Shown here one piece after another: positions 26,083 through 35,282 of a stretch of DNA of 64,000 nt; the stretch's first letter is position 1; each line of letters opens with the position of its first letter. The stretch is from RXOA01 sp964547105 (GTDB taxonomy: Bacteria; Bipolaricaulota; Bipolaricaulia; UBA7950; UBA9294). The notes under the pieces were generated by a model. That model did not search any database and was not told the DNA's origin. It saw only the letters and a list, made by a program, of their open reading frames with translations. Location: NCBI GenBank assembly GCA_964547105.1, contig CAZJLO010000002.1, positions 1-64,000 on the forward strand, written 5' to 3'. A program made the position numbers and the translations under genes.

Positions 26083-27633
26083 ATGGGGAATGCGTGTGAC
26101 GCTTTGCTGAACGTCAGGGGGTTGACGAAACGGTTCCCGGGCGTCGTGGCTTTGAAGAGCGTGGACTTCGATGTGCGAGAAGGCGAGGTGCACGCACTAC
26201 TCGGCGAGAACGGAGCCGGCAAATCGACCTTGATCAAGGTTCTTGGTGGGGTTCTACAGCCTGACGAAGGCAGTATTACGTTCTGCGGGAAGAAGATGCA
26301 AGGGACGAATCCTCACCGCGCCCAGGGACTGGGTATCGGCACGATCCACCAGGAGTCGGAGCTAGCGCTCCCGCTTACTGCGGGCGAGAACATCTACATG
26401 GGACGCATGCCGACGTCTGCGAAGGGGATCATAGACCGTCAGAAGGTCTATCGTGACGCCCAGCGATGGCTCGAGAAGGTTGGGGCGAAGTTCAGTGCTC
26501 GAAAAACGGCGGCGGATCTGAGCATCTCACAGCGCAGGCTGGTGGAATTGGCGCGGGCCGTGTCGATGGATGCCAAGCTGCTCATTATGGACGAGCCGAC
26601 AACGGTGTTCACGGATGAAGAAGTCGAGACGCTATTCCAGATCATCCGAGAACTTAAGCGGCAAGGCGTAGCGACAATCTACATCTCGCACCGCCTGCAG
26701 GAAATCTACGAGATCGCTGATCGGGTTACGGTGCTGCGCGATGGCGAGAAGATCGGAACCCTCGATGCTGGTGATGCTGACGAGGATGTATTGATCAAGA
26801 TGATGGTCGGACGTCAGCTCAGTCAGGTGTACCCCGAGCGGAGCAATGCCGCCCCGTCCAGTGAGCTACTACGTGTCGAGGGCCTTGCCCGACGTGGTGT
26901 GATCGAGGATGTCTCTTTCACGGTTGACGCGGGCGAGATCGTTGGGCTTTCGGGGTTGGTGGGAGCGGGTCGTACGTCGATTGCCAACATCCTGTTTGGT
27001 GCGATGAAGGCGGATCGGGGCGAAGTGTGGCTTCGTGGGAAGAAGATACGGATTCATTCCCCCGCGGCGGCAATCCGCCATGGGATCGGCTATATCACTG
27101 CGGATCGCAAGCTGGACGGGCTTCTGCTGATCAAGTCGATCCGCGAAAATGTGTCTCTTGCATGTCTGCGTCGCCTCCAACGGTTCTCGTTCATCGCGCG
27201 GGGCCGAGAGAGACAAGCGGCCGAGAAGTTCAAGGATGTCCTGGCGATCAAGACGCCGAGCATCGACCAGATCGTCGAGAACCTCAGTGGCGGTAACCAG
27301 CAGAAGGTTGTGTTTGCGCGGTGGATGCTTGCCAAGTCGGATCTGCTGATCCTCGACGAGCCAACCGTGGGGATCGACGTCGGCGCTAAACAGGAGATCT
27401 ACCGCCTGATGAACGGGATTGCCGCCGAAGGGCGGGGCATCTTGATGATTTCGTCCGAACTTCCTGAGCTGCTGGGAATGTGCGATCGCATCCTTGTGAT
27501 GCGTGAGGGGCGAATTGTCTACGAAGTAAGCGGAGCAGAAGCCACTCAGGAGAAGATTCTCTACTACAGCGCCGGATTCCATGAGACGAATCGTGGCAGT
27601 TCGGAAGGAGCAGTGGAATGCGGAAGGACATGA
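26083..27633 (+). CDS. Sugar ABC transporter ATP-binding protein (RbsA type), module 1
   Basis: Duplicated-domain importer ATPase of 516 aa from the ATG at 26083 (GAAGGA upstream). Domain 1 has Walker A GENGAGKST, a DLSISQRRLVELARA signature region and Walker B LLIMDEPTTVF. Domain 2 has the variant P-loop GLVGAGRTS, the LSGGNQQKVVFARW signature and LLILDEPTVGID, all as in RbsA/MglA. It overlaps the permease start by 16 bases. It energises uptake of the module 1 ligand. Confidence 0.92.
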   Translation: MGNACDALLNVRGLTKRFPGVVALKSVDFDVREGEVHALLGENGAGKSTLIKVLGGVLQPDEGSITFCGKKMQGTNPHRAQGLGIGTIHQESELALPLTAGENIYMGRMPTSAKGIIDRQKVYRDAQRWLEKVGAKFSARKTAADLSISQRRLVELARAVSMDAKLLIMDEPTTVFTDEEVETLFQIIRELKRQGVATIYISHRLQEIYEIADRVTVLRDGEKIGTLDAGDADEDVLIKMMVGRQLSQVYPERSNAAPSSELLRVEGLARRGVIEDVSFTVDAGEIVGLSGLVGAGRTSIANILFGAMKADRGEVWLRGKKIRIHSPAAAIRHGIGYITADRKLDGLLLIKSIRENVSLACLRRLQRFSFIARGRERQAAEKFKDVLAIKTPSIDQIVENLSGGNQQKVVFARWMLAKSDLLILDEPTVGIDVGAKQEIYRLMNGIAAEGRGILMISSELPELLGMCDRILVMREGRIVYEVSGAEATQEKILYYSAGFHETNRGSSEGAVECGRT

Positions 27634-28616
27634 AGGGCCCTGGAGAGCAGGTCATGCCTGCGACGACAGCGAAGGATCATCTATTGAGAGCGGGCGGCTA
27701 TCTCTGGTCAAACCAGAAACCTCTGCTGGTCTTGATCCTGATCGCGATTGTGTTTGCGTTTATGTCCGAACACTTCTTCACGTTCAACAACCTGATGAAC
27801 GTCGCGCGGCAAGCATCAATCGCAGCGCTGCTCGCTGCCGGAATGACGCTTGTCTTGACGCTGGGGGAAATCGACCTCTCGGTTGGAGCGAACGCCGGGT
27901 TCTGTGGTGTCATCGCCGCGTACCTGTTGAAGCACGGAGTTGCAGCGCCGTGGACATTCTTGATGGTCCTGGGAGTTGGGGGTTGCGTGGGCTGGATCAA
28001 CGGGTTCCTGGTGACCAAAGTCCGTGTCCCGTTCTTCATTGCCACGCTGGCGACGATGTCCGTGCTGACAGGAGCTGGATTCCTGATTACGAGAGGGTAT
28101 CCGATCTCGTTGCTGCCGGCCGCGTGGAAACCGTTTGGAAGGGGACTGATCGGCGGGCTGCCTGTCCCGGTGTTGATCATGCTGATTGTCTTTGTGCTGC
28201 TGCAGTTGATGCAGAGCCGGACGACGATCGGAAGAAGCATCTATGCCGTAGGCGCGAACGAGCGGGCCGCGCGGTTGTGGGGGAGCAAGACGGACCGGGT
28301 TCGCCTGTTTGCCTACACACTTTGCGTAGTCCTTGCCGCACTCGGCGGGATCGTGATGAGCTCAAGACTGGATTCGGGGGACCCTTCGGTCGGAGCAACG
28401 TTCCTTCTGACGCTGATCGCAGCTCCCGTGCTCGGCGGAACGAAGCTGTCGGGCGGGATCGGAACGATGTTCGGCACGTTGGTCGGAGTCTTTGTCTTGG
28501 GTGTCCTCAACAACATCATGAGCCTGATGGATCTGAATTCCTATTGGCAGGAAGTGGTGAGGGGGCTGATTATCCTGGCGGTCGTGGTCCCTCAGATTGA
28601 GCGTCGACGGCGCTAG
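27618..28616 (+). CDS. Sugar ABC transporter permease (RbsC type), module 1
   Basis: Inner-membrane channel subunit of 332 aa with about eight to ten helices. It shows the RbsC family marks FTFNNLMNVARQASIAALLAAGMTLVLTLGEIDLSVGA and, near the C-terminus, GGTKLSGGIGTMFGTLVGVFVLGVLNNIMSLM. The start follows GGAAGGAG inside the ATPase coding end. A homodimer of this protein would pair with the single RbsA-like ATPase. Confidence 0.92.
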   Translation: MRKDMKGPGEQVMPATTAKDHLLRAGGYLWSNQKPLLVLILIAIVFAFMSEHFFTFNNLMNVARQASIAALLAAGMTLVLTLGEIDLSVGANAGFCGVIAAYLLKHGVAAPWTFLMVLGVGGCVGWINGFLVTKVRVPFFIATLATMSVLTGAGFLITRGYPISLLPAAWKPFGRGLIGGLPVPVLIMLIVFVLLQLMQSRTTIGRSIYAVGANERAARLWGSKTDRVRLFAYTLCVVLAALGGIVMSSRLDSGDPSVGATFLLTLIAAPVLGGTKLSGGIGTMFGTLVGVFVLGVLNNIMSLMDLNSYWQEVVRGLIILAVVVPQIERRRR

Positions 28617-28703
28617 ACCGGAATGAGATCGTCCGCTTCCTCGAATCCGGGTAACCGAATCCGGACGCCGGGGGTTGCGGGAGCGAGAAAAGAGGAGCGC
28701 AAC

Positions 28704-30599
28704 ATGACCGGAGGAGTTTGGGGCAAAGTTCTTCGCGTTGATCTTTCGGCGCGGAGCATCAAGGTTCTGGAACCGGAGCAGGAGATGCCGGGTTACTACC
28801 GGCGATACTGGGGCGGCGGCTGTATGGCGGCGCAGCTGATGCTCAAGCATTCCGACGTGACTGCAGATGCGTTTGACGCCGGCAATGCAATGGTCTTTGC
28901 CGCTGGACCGCTCACGGGCGCCGGAGCGCCAGGTGTTGCGAAGTATGTGGTCGTTTCGAAATCTCCACTGTCGGGCACGATCGTCGAATCCGCCGGAGTG
29001 GGCGGATGGGGAACAGCGTTGAAGCAATCGGGGCTGGACGCTGTGGTTGTGGTTGGGAAATCTCGAACGCCTGTGCAAATCGTCTTGGCCGAAGGGACCG
29101 GAACGATCGAAGATGCTACAGGGACGTGGGGAAAAACGACGTCGGAAACGACAGATATCCTGTGCGGCGGCATGGACGCAACGCACGTGTTGTGCATTGG
29201 GCCGGCGGGCGAGAACCGGGTCCGGTATGCATCGATCATCAGTGACCGCTTCTACACGAACCTGCGCGGCGGCCTCGGTGCGGTGATGGGATCCAAGGGC
29301 CTGAAGGCTGTGGTGGCGAACTCATCGCTTCCGTCACCTGTGGAGAATCCTGCGAAGCTGGAGGAAATCGCGCGCGACTTCGAGGAACACTTCCTTGATC
29401 ACCCGGTGAATGGAGCGGTCCATGCGATGGGAATGGGTGCGTTCTACGAACCACTCAACCAAGGCGGATTCACCACGACGCTGAACGGAAGAACCACGTC
29501 GCTTGAAGATGTGAGCGCGATCTCCGGTACGAAGATCCACGACGAGTTGTTCGACAGGCGGGCATCCTGTGACGGATGCCCGGGTGGCTGTCCCAGACTT
29601 GCGAAGACAAATGAGAGCCATGGGCCGAACGGTAGCTACAGAACCCCGGAACTCGAGCTTCTGATGGCGATCGGGAATGACTGTGGGATCCAGGATCTCG
29701 ATCAAGTTGTTGCCGCGAACCAGCGCTTCCTTGACTACGGAATCGACTACGTCTCGTTCGGGGTCACGCTTGCGGCTGCAATGGAGTGCTTCGAAAAGGG
29801 ATACCTCACGCAGGACAAGACCGACGGTCTCCAGCTTCGATTCGGGGCAGCGGATGTGCTGATTCCTTTGATCGACAAGACGGCGCAACGGGAAGGGTTC
29901 GGGGATTTGCTTGCGGAAGGAAGTCTGCGGCTTGTCCGGAGGATTTCGCCTGAAGCAGCCGGCATCGCGATGCAATGCAAGGGGATCGAGCTTCCGTTGC
30001 ATGATCCCCGCACGAAGCCGATGCTTGCCCTTTCCTATGCGGTATCTCCCGCCGGGCCGGACGACCTCTCCGTGGAGCACGACTCCGACTATGACATGAA
30101 CGCACCTCAGCTGTTCTTGGACCGCTCGGCGACCCTCGGAATCCTCGAGCGGTTGGAAACGACGGATCTAGGGCCACGGAAGATCCGGATGATGAGAATC
30201 CTCGAAGACGTGTTCAGCTTTATGAACAGCGCTGGGATCTGCAAATTCGCTGCCGTCCCGTGCCGGTACTACACCTTCTCGCAGCTCATATCTCTTGCCG
30301 AGGCGGTGACGGGATGGGAAGTCAGCTTGTGGGAGTTGATGCGGCTGGGGGAACGGAGGATTGCTCTCCAGAAGCTCTTCAACGCGCGGGCTGGGGTCAA
30401 GCCTGATGCGGATGCGCTCCCTATCCGAGCGTTCGAGGCAATCGAAGGCGGCCCGCAAGATGGTGTTCGGATCGATCGCGAGCAATTCGAGGAGGCCAAG
30501 ACGCTGTACTACGAAATGCGTGGCTGGGATCCAAGCAGTGGAATGCCCAGGCCGGCGAAGCTCATCGAGCTCGGCATCGGCGATCAAACGAGCATCTGA
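28704..30599 (+). CDS. Aldehyde:ferredoxin oxidoreductase family tungstoenzyme, module 1
   Basis: AOR-family enzyme of 631 aa from the ATG at 28704 (GAGGAG upstream). The N-terminal domain has GKVLRVDLSARSIKVL and the pterin-binding GKSRTPVQIVL region. The [4Fe-4S] ligands are CDGCPGGC (C-x2-C-x3-C) and a distal Cys in SAGICKF. Classical members oxidise aldehydes to acids with ferredoxin and a tungsten bis-pterin. It sits between the sugar permease and the FGGY kinase. Oxidation of a sugar-derived aldehyde, or of an aldehyde made by the aldolases, is plausible but not shown. Confidence 0.88.
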   Translation: MTGGVWGKVLRVDLSARSIKVLEPEQEMPGYYRRYWGGGCMAAQLMLKHSDVTADAFDAGNAMVFAAGPLTGAGAPGVAKYVVVSKSPLSGTIVESAGVGGWGTALKQSGLDAVVVVGKSRTPVQIVLAEGTGTIEDATGTWGKTTSETTDILCGGMDATHVLCIGPAGENRVRYASIISDRFYTNLRGGLGAVMGSKGLKAVVANSSLPSPVENPAKLEEIARDFEEHFLDHPVNGAVHAMGMGAFYEPLNQGGFTTTLNGRTTSLEDVSAISGTKIHDELFDRRASCDGCPGGCPRLAKTNESHGPNGSYRTPELELLMAIGNDCGIQDLDQVVAANQRFLDYGIDYVSFGVTLAAAMECFEKGYLTQDKTDGLQLRFGAADVLIPLIDKTAQREGFGDLLAEGSLRLVRRISPEAAGIAMQCKGIELPLHDPRTKPMLALSYAVSPAGPDDLSVEHDSDYDMNAPQLFLDRSATLGILERLETTDLGPRKIRMMRILEDVFSFMNSAGICKFAAVPCRYYTFSQLISLAEAVTGWEVSLWELMRLGERRIALQKLFNARAGVKPDADALPIRAFEAIEGGPQDGVRIDREQFEEAKTLYYEMRGWDPSSGMPRPAKLIELGIGDQTSI

Positions 30600-30659
30600 A
30601 TTGCGTGGTGTGGAGTTGAATCCGAGAACAATCTACGTTGATGACCACGGAGGTGTTGC

Positions 30660-32189
30660 GTGAACAAGTACCTTTTGGCGTACGACCTGGGGACAACCGG
30701 AAGCAAGGCGAGTCTATTCGATGCGCATGGGCAGTTGCTGGCGAACAGCTATGACGAGTACGAGACCGATTACTCCGAAGGGAATCGAGCCGAGCAGAAC
30801 CCGGAAGACTGGTGGCAAGCTGTCTGCGACTCGACCAAACAACTGCTTGCTGCGACAGGAGTGAATCCTCAACAGATCGCCGGAATCTCGTTCAGCGGCC
30901 ACATGATGGCATGCCTTCCGGTAGACAAGCGGGGAACGCCGCTCCGGAGCTGCATTATCTGGTCGGATAGCCGAAGTGTAGATCAAGCGCAACGGCTGGT
31001 TGATAAGGTGGGAGCTGAAGAGGGATACAAGATCACGGGGCATCAGCTGCTCCCCTGCTACTCCGCTGCCAAGATCATGTGGGTCCGGGACAATCAGCCG
31101 GACATCTTCGAGAAGACCCACAAGTTTCTTCACGTCAAGGACTACATCGCTGCGAAGCTCAGCGGGGTGTTCGCTACCGATTACTCCGATGCGTGCGGGA
31201 TGAACCTGTTTGACCTGGAGAAGCACGCTTGGTCGGAGCCATTGCTCCGCGCGAGCGGGATCTCCGTCGACAAGCTCCCCGACGTTCATGCGTCCTCGGA
31301 TGTGATCGGTGAAGTCACGCCGCAAGCGGCGAAAGAGACAGGTCTGTGCTCCGGGATCCCTGTGGTCATCGGCGGCGGAGACGGCCCGTGCGCGGGGGTC
31401 GGTTCGGGGGTGATCGCAGAGGGGCTTGCGTACAATTACTTCGGGTCCGCGGCCTGGATCGGAATCGCCTCGCGGAAGCCGGTATACGACCCACAGATGC
31501 GGACGTTCAACTTCATCCATCTGGACGAAAACCTCTACATGCCGGTCGGCGCATCGAATAACGGAGGGTACTCGTACCAGTGCTTCCGAAACGCCGTATG
31601 GGAGTCCGAGATCAAGGCAGCGGAGAGTTTGTCCGTGGACATCTTTGATCTCATGGAGATACGCGCGCGAAAAGTAGCGCCCGGTGCGAGCAAGCTTCTG
31701 TATCTCCCATTCATCCGAGGCGAACGATGCCCCTACACCAACCCGAATGCGCGCGGAGCGTTTATCGGACTGACGCCTAATCACTCCAAAGCCGACATGA
31801 CTCGGGCTGTGTTGGAGGGGGTTGTGTTCAATCAGCGGATCATCCTTGACGCTCTCGAACAGCAGGGGGCAACCGTCAAGGAAATGTGGGTGATCGGTGG
31901 CGGAGCGAAGAGCGCTCTGTGGCGGCAGATTATGGCTGATGTCTACCGGAAGCCGATCATCCAGCCTCGCCTGCTCCAAGAGGCGAACTCACTCGGTGCC
32001 GCCATCGCCGCAGGCGTGGGTGTGGGGATCTTCGATAGCTTCGAGGCGTCAAAAGGGATGGTGGAGATGGTCGCTCGGCAGGAGACCGACGCGGCTTCTG
32101 CGCAAGTCTATGAAGGCGTCTACGGTGTGTTCAAGGAAGCCTATGCGCAGATGGTTCCTGTGTTCGAATCGCTGGCACGGTTGCCGTAG
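30660..32189 (+). CDS. FGGY family sugar kinase (XylB-like), module 1
   Basis: Kinase of 509 aa starting at GTG 30660 (GGAGG upstream). The N-terminal ATPase fold has LLAYDLGTTGSKASLFD (phosphate 1 loop), and the sugar side shows IIWSDSRS. The C-terminal domain has EGVVFNQRIILDAL and the adenosine loop VIGGGAKSALWRQIMADV. It phosphorylates the imported polyol or ketose, probably before aldol cleavage by the DeoC-type enzymes at 38-41 kb. It is the last intact gene of the operon; substrate specificity cannot be read. Confidence 0.9.
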   Translation: MNKYLLAYDLGTTGSKASLFDAHGQLLANSYDEYETDYSEGNRAEQNPEDWWQAVCDSTKQLLAATGVNPQQIAGISFSGHMMACLPVDKRGTPLRSCIIWSDSRSVDQAQRLVDKVGAEEGYKITGHQLLPCYSAAKIMWVRDNQPDIFEKTHKFLHVKDYIAAKLSGVFATDYSDACGMNLFDLEKHAWSEPLLRASGISVDKLPDVHASSDVIGEVTPQAAKETGLCSGIPVVIGGGDGPCAGVGSGVIAEGLAYNYFGSAAWIGIASRKPVYDPQMRTFNFIHLDENLYMPVGASNNGGYSYQCFRNAVWESEIKAAESLSVDIFDLMEIRARKVAPGASKLLYLPFIRGERCPYTNPNARGAFIGLTPNHSKADMTRAVLEGVVFNQRIILDALEQQGATVKEMWVIGGGAKSALWRQIMADVYRKPIIQPRLLQEANSLGAAIAAGVGVGIFDSFEASKGMVEMVARQETDAASAQVYEGVYGVFKEAYAQMVPVFESLARLP

Positions 32190-32265
32190 TAGATTGGAAA
32201 CCGGGAACGTTCCCAGCCCATGCAAGTCTGCCGACCGTTGATGGCTGGAAGCAAACGGTCCACGC

Positions 32266-32954
32266 ATGGTGGCTGAAGTGAAGTCTTTGCGCGGGAGTCG
32301 GAGGAGCGATATGTCGCCCTCCGGCTCCTCGTCTCGCCGGGGCGAACTCGAGAAGCTGCTGCGGCCATTCCGGCAGGTCCTGAAAGACGATCGTTCCATG
32401 CCGCTTCACTGGCAGGTGGAACAGGTACTGAACAGAGCGATCCTGTTGTTGGATGGCGGCGTGGAGGAGCCGTTCTTCACCGAGCTGGAGATCGGTGAGC
32501 TGTTGTCGGTGAGTGCCCCTACGGTGAACCGTGCGGTGCGGGCGTTGAGCGCGAGGGGGGCTATGCTCGAAAAGAACGCGGCAAGCGGGGTATTTTCACG
32601 CCCCGAGCCGTGTGTGGATGCATCTGGCCCGGATGGAGGAGCTTGAGGAGGGCAGACCGAAGAATGAGAAGATCCCAATCGTTGAGGTCATGTCGCGTGG
32701 CTTGGTGAACGAGTGGCATTCCTCCGACCGTTCGCTGTTGTGGGAAGGGAAGTCGGTGGAGATCTGCAAGCGGCGGCGATCGAATGGGAAGGTTGTGGCA
32801 ATCCATCGGATTTGTCTCCCGGCATAGAGGTTCTCGCGGATTCTTGAGCTCAGCCCGGCCGGAGCTTGCGGGTGATCTGCTCGCGTTTGTGGCAGAGCAG
32901 GGGGGGTATGCGTCAGAGAGACGACTGAAGAGATCGTGATAGCGTGTATCGGAG
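32266..32954 (+). pseudogene. Broken GntR (HutC-type) regulator
   Basis: The DNA-binding domain is readable (PFRQVLKDDRSMPLHWQVEQVL, then EIGELLSVSAPTVNRAVRALSARGAMLEK, 32340-32580), matching the two intact HutC-type regulators nearby. Near 32600-32615 the frame shifts. The UTRA start continues in another frame (EVMSRGLVNEWHSSDRSLLWEGKS, 32680-32755), meets a stop at 32827, and UTRA-like DLLAFVAEQGG follows in a third frame just before the assembly gap. It is a third, degenerate paralogue behind sugar module 1. Confidence 0.75.
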
Positions 32955-32968
32955 NNNNNNNNNNNNNN
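32955..32968. other. Assembly gap (14 N) beside a G-rich run
   Basis: Fourteen N flanked by GGAG on the left and TTGTGGGGGGGG on the right. The true gap length is unknown, so continuity between the GntR pseudogene and the next gene is not certain. Confidence 0.95.
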
Positions 32969-33052
32969 TTGTGGGGGGGGGATTGCGGCAGCCGTAGGCC
33001 GAGATGGCCGGTAGGCGGCTGCCTCTTCGTGCCAATTCGTGTTGGGCCGTCG

Positions 33053-33865
33053 TCAGTCCGAGTTGCCGGCAGGACCCTGATCCTTGACAAGATGGGATCT
33101 CAAGACACAGCGATCGCCGCGCAACCGTGAGTCGAAGTACTCCACAGGCACGTCGCCGGCAGCATAGGTTGCGCCAAGCAAACGGAGACATGGTTCCCAC
33201 ACTTGAACCCGTAGGAGTTCGGAATCCTGTAGCGAGATGTTTGCTGCATGAACTTCACGGTGCGCTCCGACGACGCGAACTGCGCAATGCATGTCAATGA
33301 GGTAGTACAGGTCCTGTTCGAACGCTGAAGCCGGAAGCTTGGCGATGGCCGCAAATGTCGGATAGGGAAGAAACGAGTCGACGACGATAATCGGCTCATC
33401 GGCGATATAGCGTAGCCGTCTCAGCCAGACAACGTTGGAGCCTGATGCGATCTTCAGTTCAGTGGCGGCAGCTTGGGGAGCCGGACGAACGGCTTTCTCC
33501 AGCAGTGTGGTCCGGTGTTCGACATGCTCTTGCTCAAGCATCGCTCCGAAGCTCATCAGCTGCTCCATAAAGATCAGCGGTACGTCGTGCCGGCCCTTGA
33601 CGACGGCTCTCTTCCCGCGGTGACGCTCCAGATACCCTTCGTCGAGCAACGCCTTCATCGCCTTGTTCACCGTGGGGCGGCTGATTCCAAGCTCGGTGGC
33701 GATTTCCTCTTCACTGAAGAAGGAGCTGCCCGCGATGAGTCCGCCCTCGTCAATCAAGTGCTTAAGCACGAACTGCACCTGGTAGTAGAGCGGTAGCGCC
33801 GCATCATCCTTGAGAACAGAACGGTAGGCGGACAGTGGGTGAATCTGCCCGGGAATCTCAGTCAT
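33053..33865 (-). CDS. GntR family regulator with UTRA domain (HutC type), copy 1
   Basis: Regulator of 270 aa. The winged helix at about residues 15-80 (LPLYYQVQFVLKHLI, EEEIATELGISRPTVNKAMKALLDEGYLERHRGKRAVV) is followed by a UTRA effector domain (about 90-260: WLRRLRYIADEPIIVVDSFLPY). UTRA domains bind phosphorylated sugars or similar metabolites, fitting the surrounding kinase/aldolase genes. The ATG follows CGGAGG. It is a close paralogue of the regulator at 35283-36080 and of the broken copy at 32.3 kb. A candidate binder of the shared 23-bp operator. Confidence 0.9.
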   Translation of the reverse strand: MTEIPGQIHPLSAYRSVLKDDAALPLYYQVQFVLKHLIDEGGLIAGSSFFSEEEIATELGISRPTVNKAMKALLDEGYLERHRGKRAVVKGRHDVPLIFMEQLMSFGAMLEQEHVEHRTTLLEKAVRPAPQAAATELKIASGSNVVWLRRLRYIADEPIIVVDSFLPYPTFAAIAKLPASAFEQDLYYLIDMHCAVRVVGAHREVHAANISLQDSELLRVQVWEPCLRLLGATYAAGDVPVEYFDSRLRGDRCVLRSHLVKDQGPAGNSD

Positions 33866-33957
33866 TCACGAACCTCCGATTGCTCATCTATGTGATGCCT
33901 CGATATGATCGCTTCTCTCGACATCTTGTATTGCACAGTTTACAGCGTGCCGCTGCA

Positions 33958-34737
33958 TCATGCATCGGCAAGCGTAGCACAGACATGGTCCGGCGGCCTA
34001 GGCGCCCGTCGGGCTTCCTGAGCGGTCGATACACCCGTCAGGACCAGCACGAAGGAGATCCCCAAGTGCTCCGCAGCGCCTCCGTCATTCGGGAGGGAAT
34101 CGCCGACCAAGGCAACCCGGCTCTTTGGCGCATCGGCGATCTCCAATGCGAGGTCGACGGCCGCGCCACAAGGTTTTCCGGCCACTACCTGCGGATCATA
34201 GCCCATCCCGCGGAATGCGCCGACGAGCGTGCCTGCTCCCGGCATCGTTCCTTGGGGAGCTGCGTACACCGGGGCTTCATCCGTTGCGATCAATGGAGCG
34301 CCAGCGGCGAGGATTGGAAGTGCGCCAGCGAGCGAAGTGTAGTTGAATCGGTCGGTGAAGCCGACGGCGACGGCATCGGCCGGCGCAGAAGCCACCACCT
34401 CATGCCCGAGAGCTGTCAGATCTGCGGCGAAAGCCGGCTCGCCGATCACATAGACGCGGCATGCCCCAAGCAAACGGCGAAGCTCGACTGCCGCGGCGTG
34501 GGAACTGGTGACGATCTGGTCGGCAGTGAACGGAACGGAAGCGGATCGAAGACGATCTGCGATCTCATCGCGAGAACAGGTGGAGTTGTCGGTGAGAACA
34601 ACAAGCCGCTTCCCTGCTCGTGAAGCGGCGTGGAGAAACTCCGAGGCTCCAGGAAGCAATGATGCTCCTCGGGAGAGCGTCCCATCCATATCCAGAATAA
34701 ATGAGTCATACGAGTCGAGAATCCCGTGGCTGCTCAG
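33958..34737 (-). CDS. HAD superfamily class IIA phosphatase (NagD-like)
   Basis: Haloacid dehalogenase-type phosphatase, 259 aa as given. It has motif I ILDMDGTL (nucleophile Asp16, Asp18 of the stated start), motif II VVLTDNST, a lysine in VAGKPCGAA and motif IV ALVGDSLPNDGGAA. Probably dephosphorylates a small sugar phosphate. The start is unclear: the frame stays open to an ATG at 34824, but that would overlap the upstream gene by 91 bases. I place the start at a CTG (34737) overlapping the upstream TGA, shortly after GGAGGAG. A non-standard or coupled start is likely; the enzyme call is firm, the N-terminus is not. Confidence 0.8.
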   Translation of the reverse strand: MSSHGILDSYDSFILDMDGTLSRGASLLPGASEFLHAASRAGKRLVVLTDNSTCSRDEIADRLRSASVPFTADQIVTSSHAAAVELRRLLGACRVYVIGEPAFAADLTALGHEVVASAPADAVAVGFTDRFNYTSLAGALPILAAGAPLIATDEAPVYAAPQGTMPGAGTLVGAFRGMGYDPQVVAGKPCGAAVDLALEIADAPKSRVALVGDSLPNDGGAAEHLGISFVLVLTGVSTAQEARRAPRPPDHVCATLADA

Positions 34738-35255
34738 TTCTCCTCCTCCGATGTCCGCTCGAGGTAACCGAGGATGATCTCGGAAGTCCAGCGGGCGACC
34801 TCTCCTACGACGCCCTCGGCACACTTGATGTGCCCCTCCGCATCTCGAAAGCTAGCCGCCTGTTCGGGATTCCATAAGTCGACGCCGATCCCGACAACAC
34901 GCTGTTGCACCGTTCGGCAATCCAGGCTTTCGTAGGCAGCTTCGTAGCGTTCGATCAGCTCTTTGACGAGGCCGAAGTTCTCCCAGCGAAGGCGCTTGGG
35001 GTCTTTCATGTTGTCACGGTCACGTCCGACAAACAGACCGATGGAGAGGATTCCGCCGGTCAGCGCACCGCACGTGCGCCCCGTGCATCCCATGCCGCCC
35101 GAGAAACCTGTTGTGGCCCGAAATGTCGTCGGGGCATCGACCTGGAATGCATCCATGATCCCACCAAGTACGCACTGTGCGCATCCGTGATAGTCCTTCT
35201 CATACTGGATGGCCTTTTCGACTGCGATTCGGATGACTTCATCGTGGTTCATCAA
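34734..35255 (-). CDS. C_GCAxxG_C_C family redox protein
   Basis: Protein of 173 aa with the family pattern HGCAQCVLGGIMDAF near residue 25 and GFSGGMGCTGRTCGALTGGILSIGL near residue 50, conserved cysteines thought to bind a metal or cluster. A further cysteine lies near residue 105 (DCRT). Family members occur in anaerobes next to metabolic operons; their role is unknown. It is co-transcribed with the GntR copy 2 upstream (27-base gap) and the HAD phosphatase downstream. Confidence 0.85.
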   Translation of the reverse strand: MMNHDEVIRIAVEKAIQYEKDYHGCAQCVLGGIMDAFQVDAPTTFRATTGFSGGMGCTGRTCGALTGGILSIGLFVGRDRDNMKDPKRLRWENFGLVKELIERYEAAYESLDCRTVQQRVVGIGVDLWNPEQAASFRDAEGHIKCAEGVVGEVARWTSEIILGYLERTSEEEN

Positions 35256-35282
35256 TGTTCTTCTCCTACATGGATAGATAGA

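Noticed and set aside
30714..31979. 421-aa minus frame opposite the module 1 kinase
   Set aside because: Antisense shadow of the FGGY kinase, whose motifs are clear on the + strand.
32203..32214. Perfect palindrome GGGAACGTTCCC after the module 1 kinase
   Set aside because: Too short and without a T run to call a terminator; no second copy at a promoter was found to support an operator.
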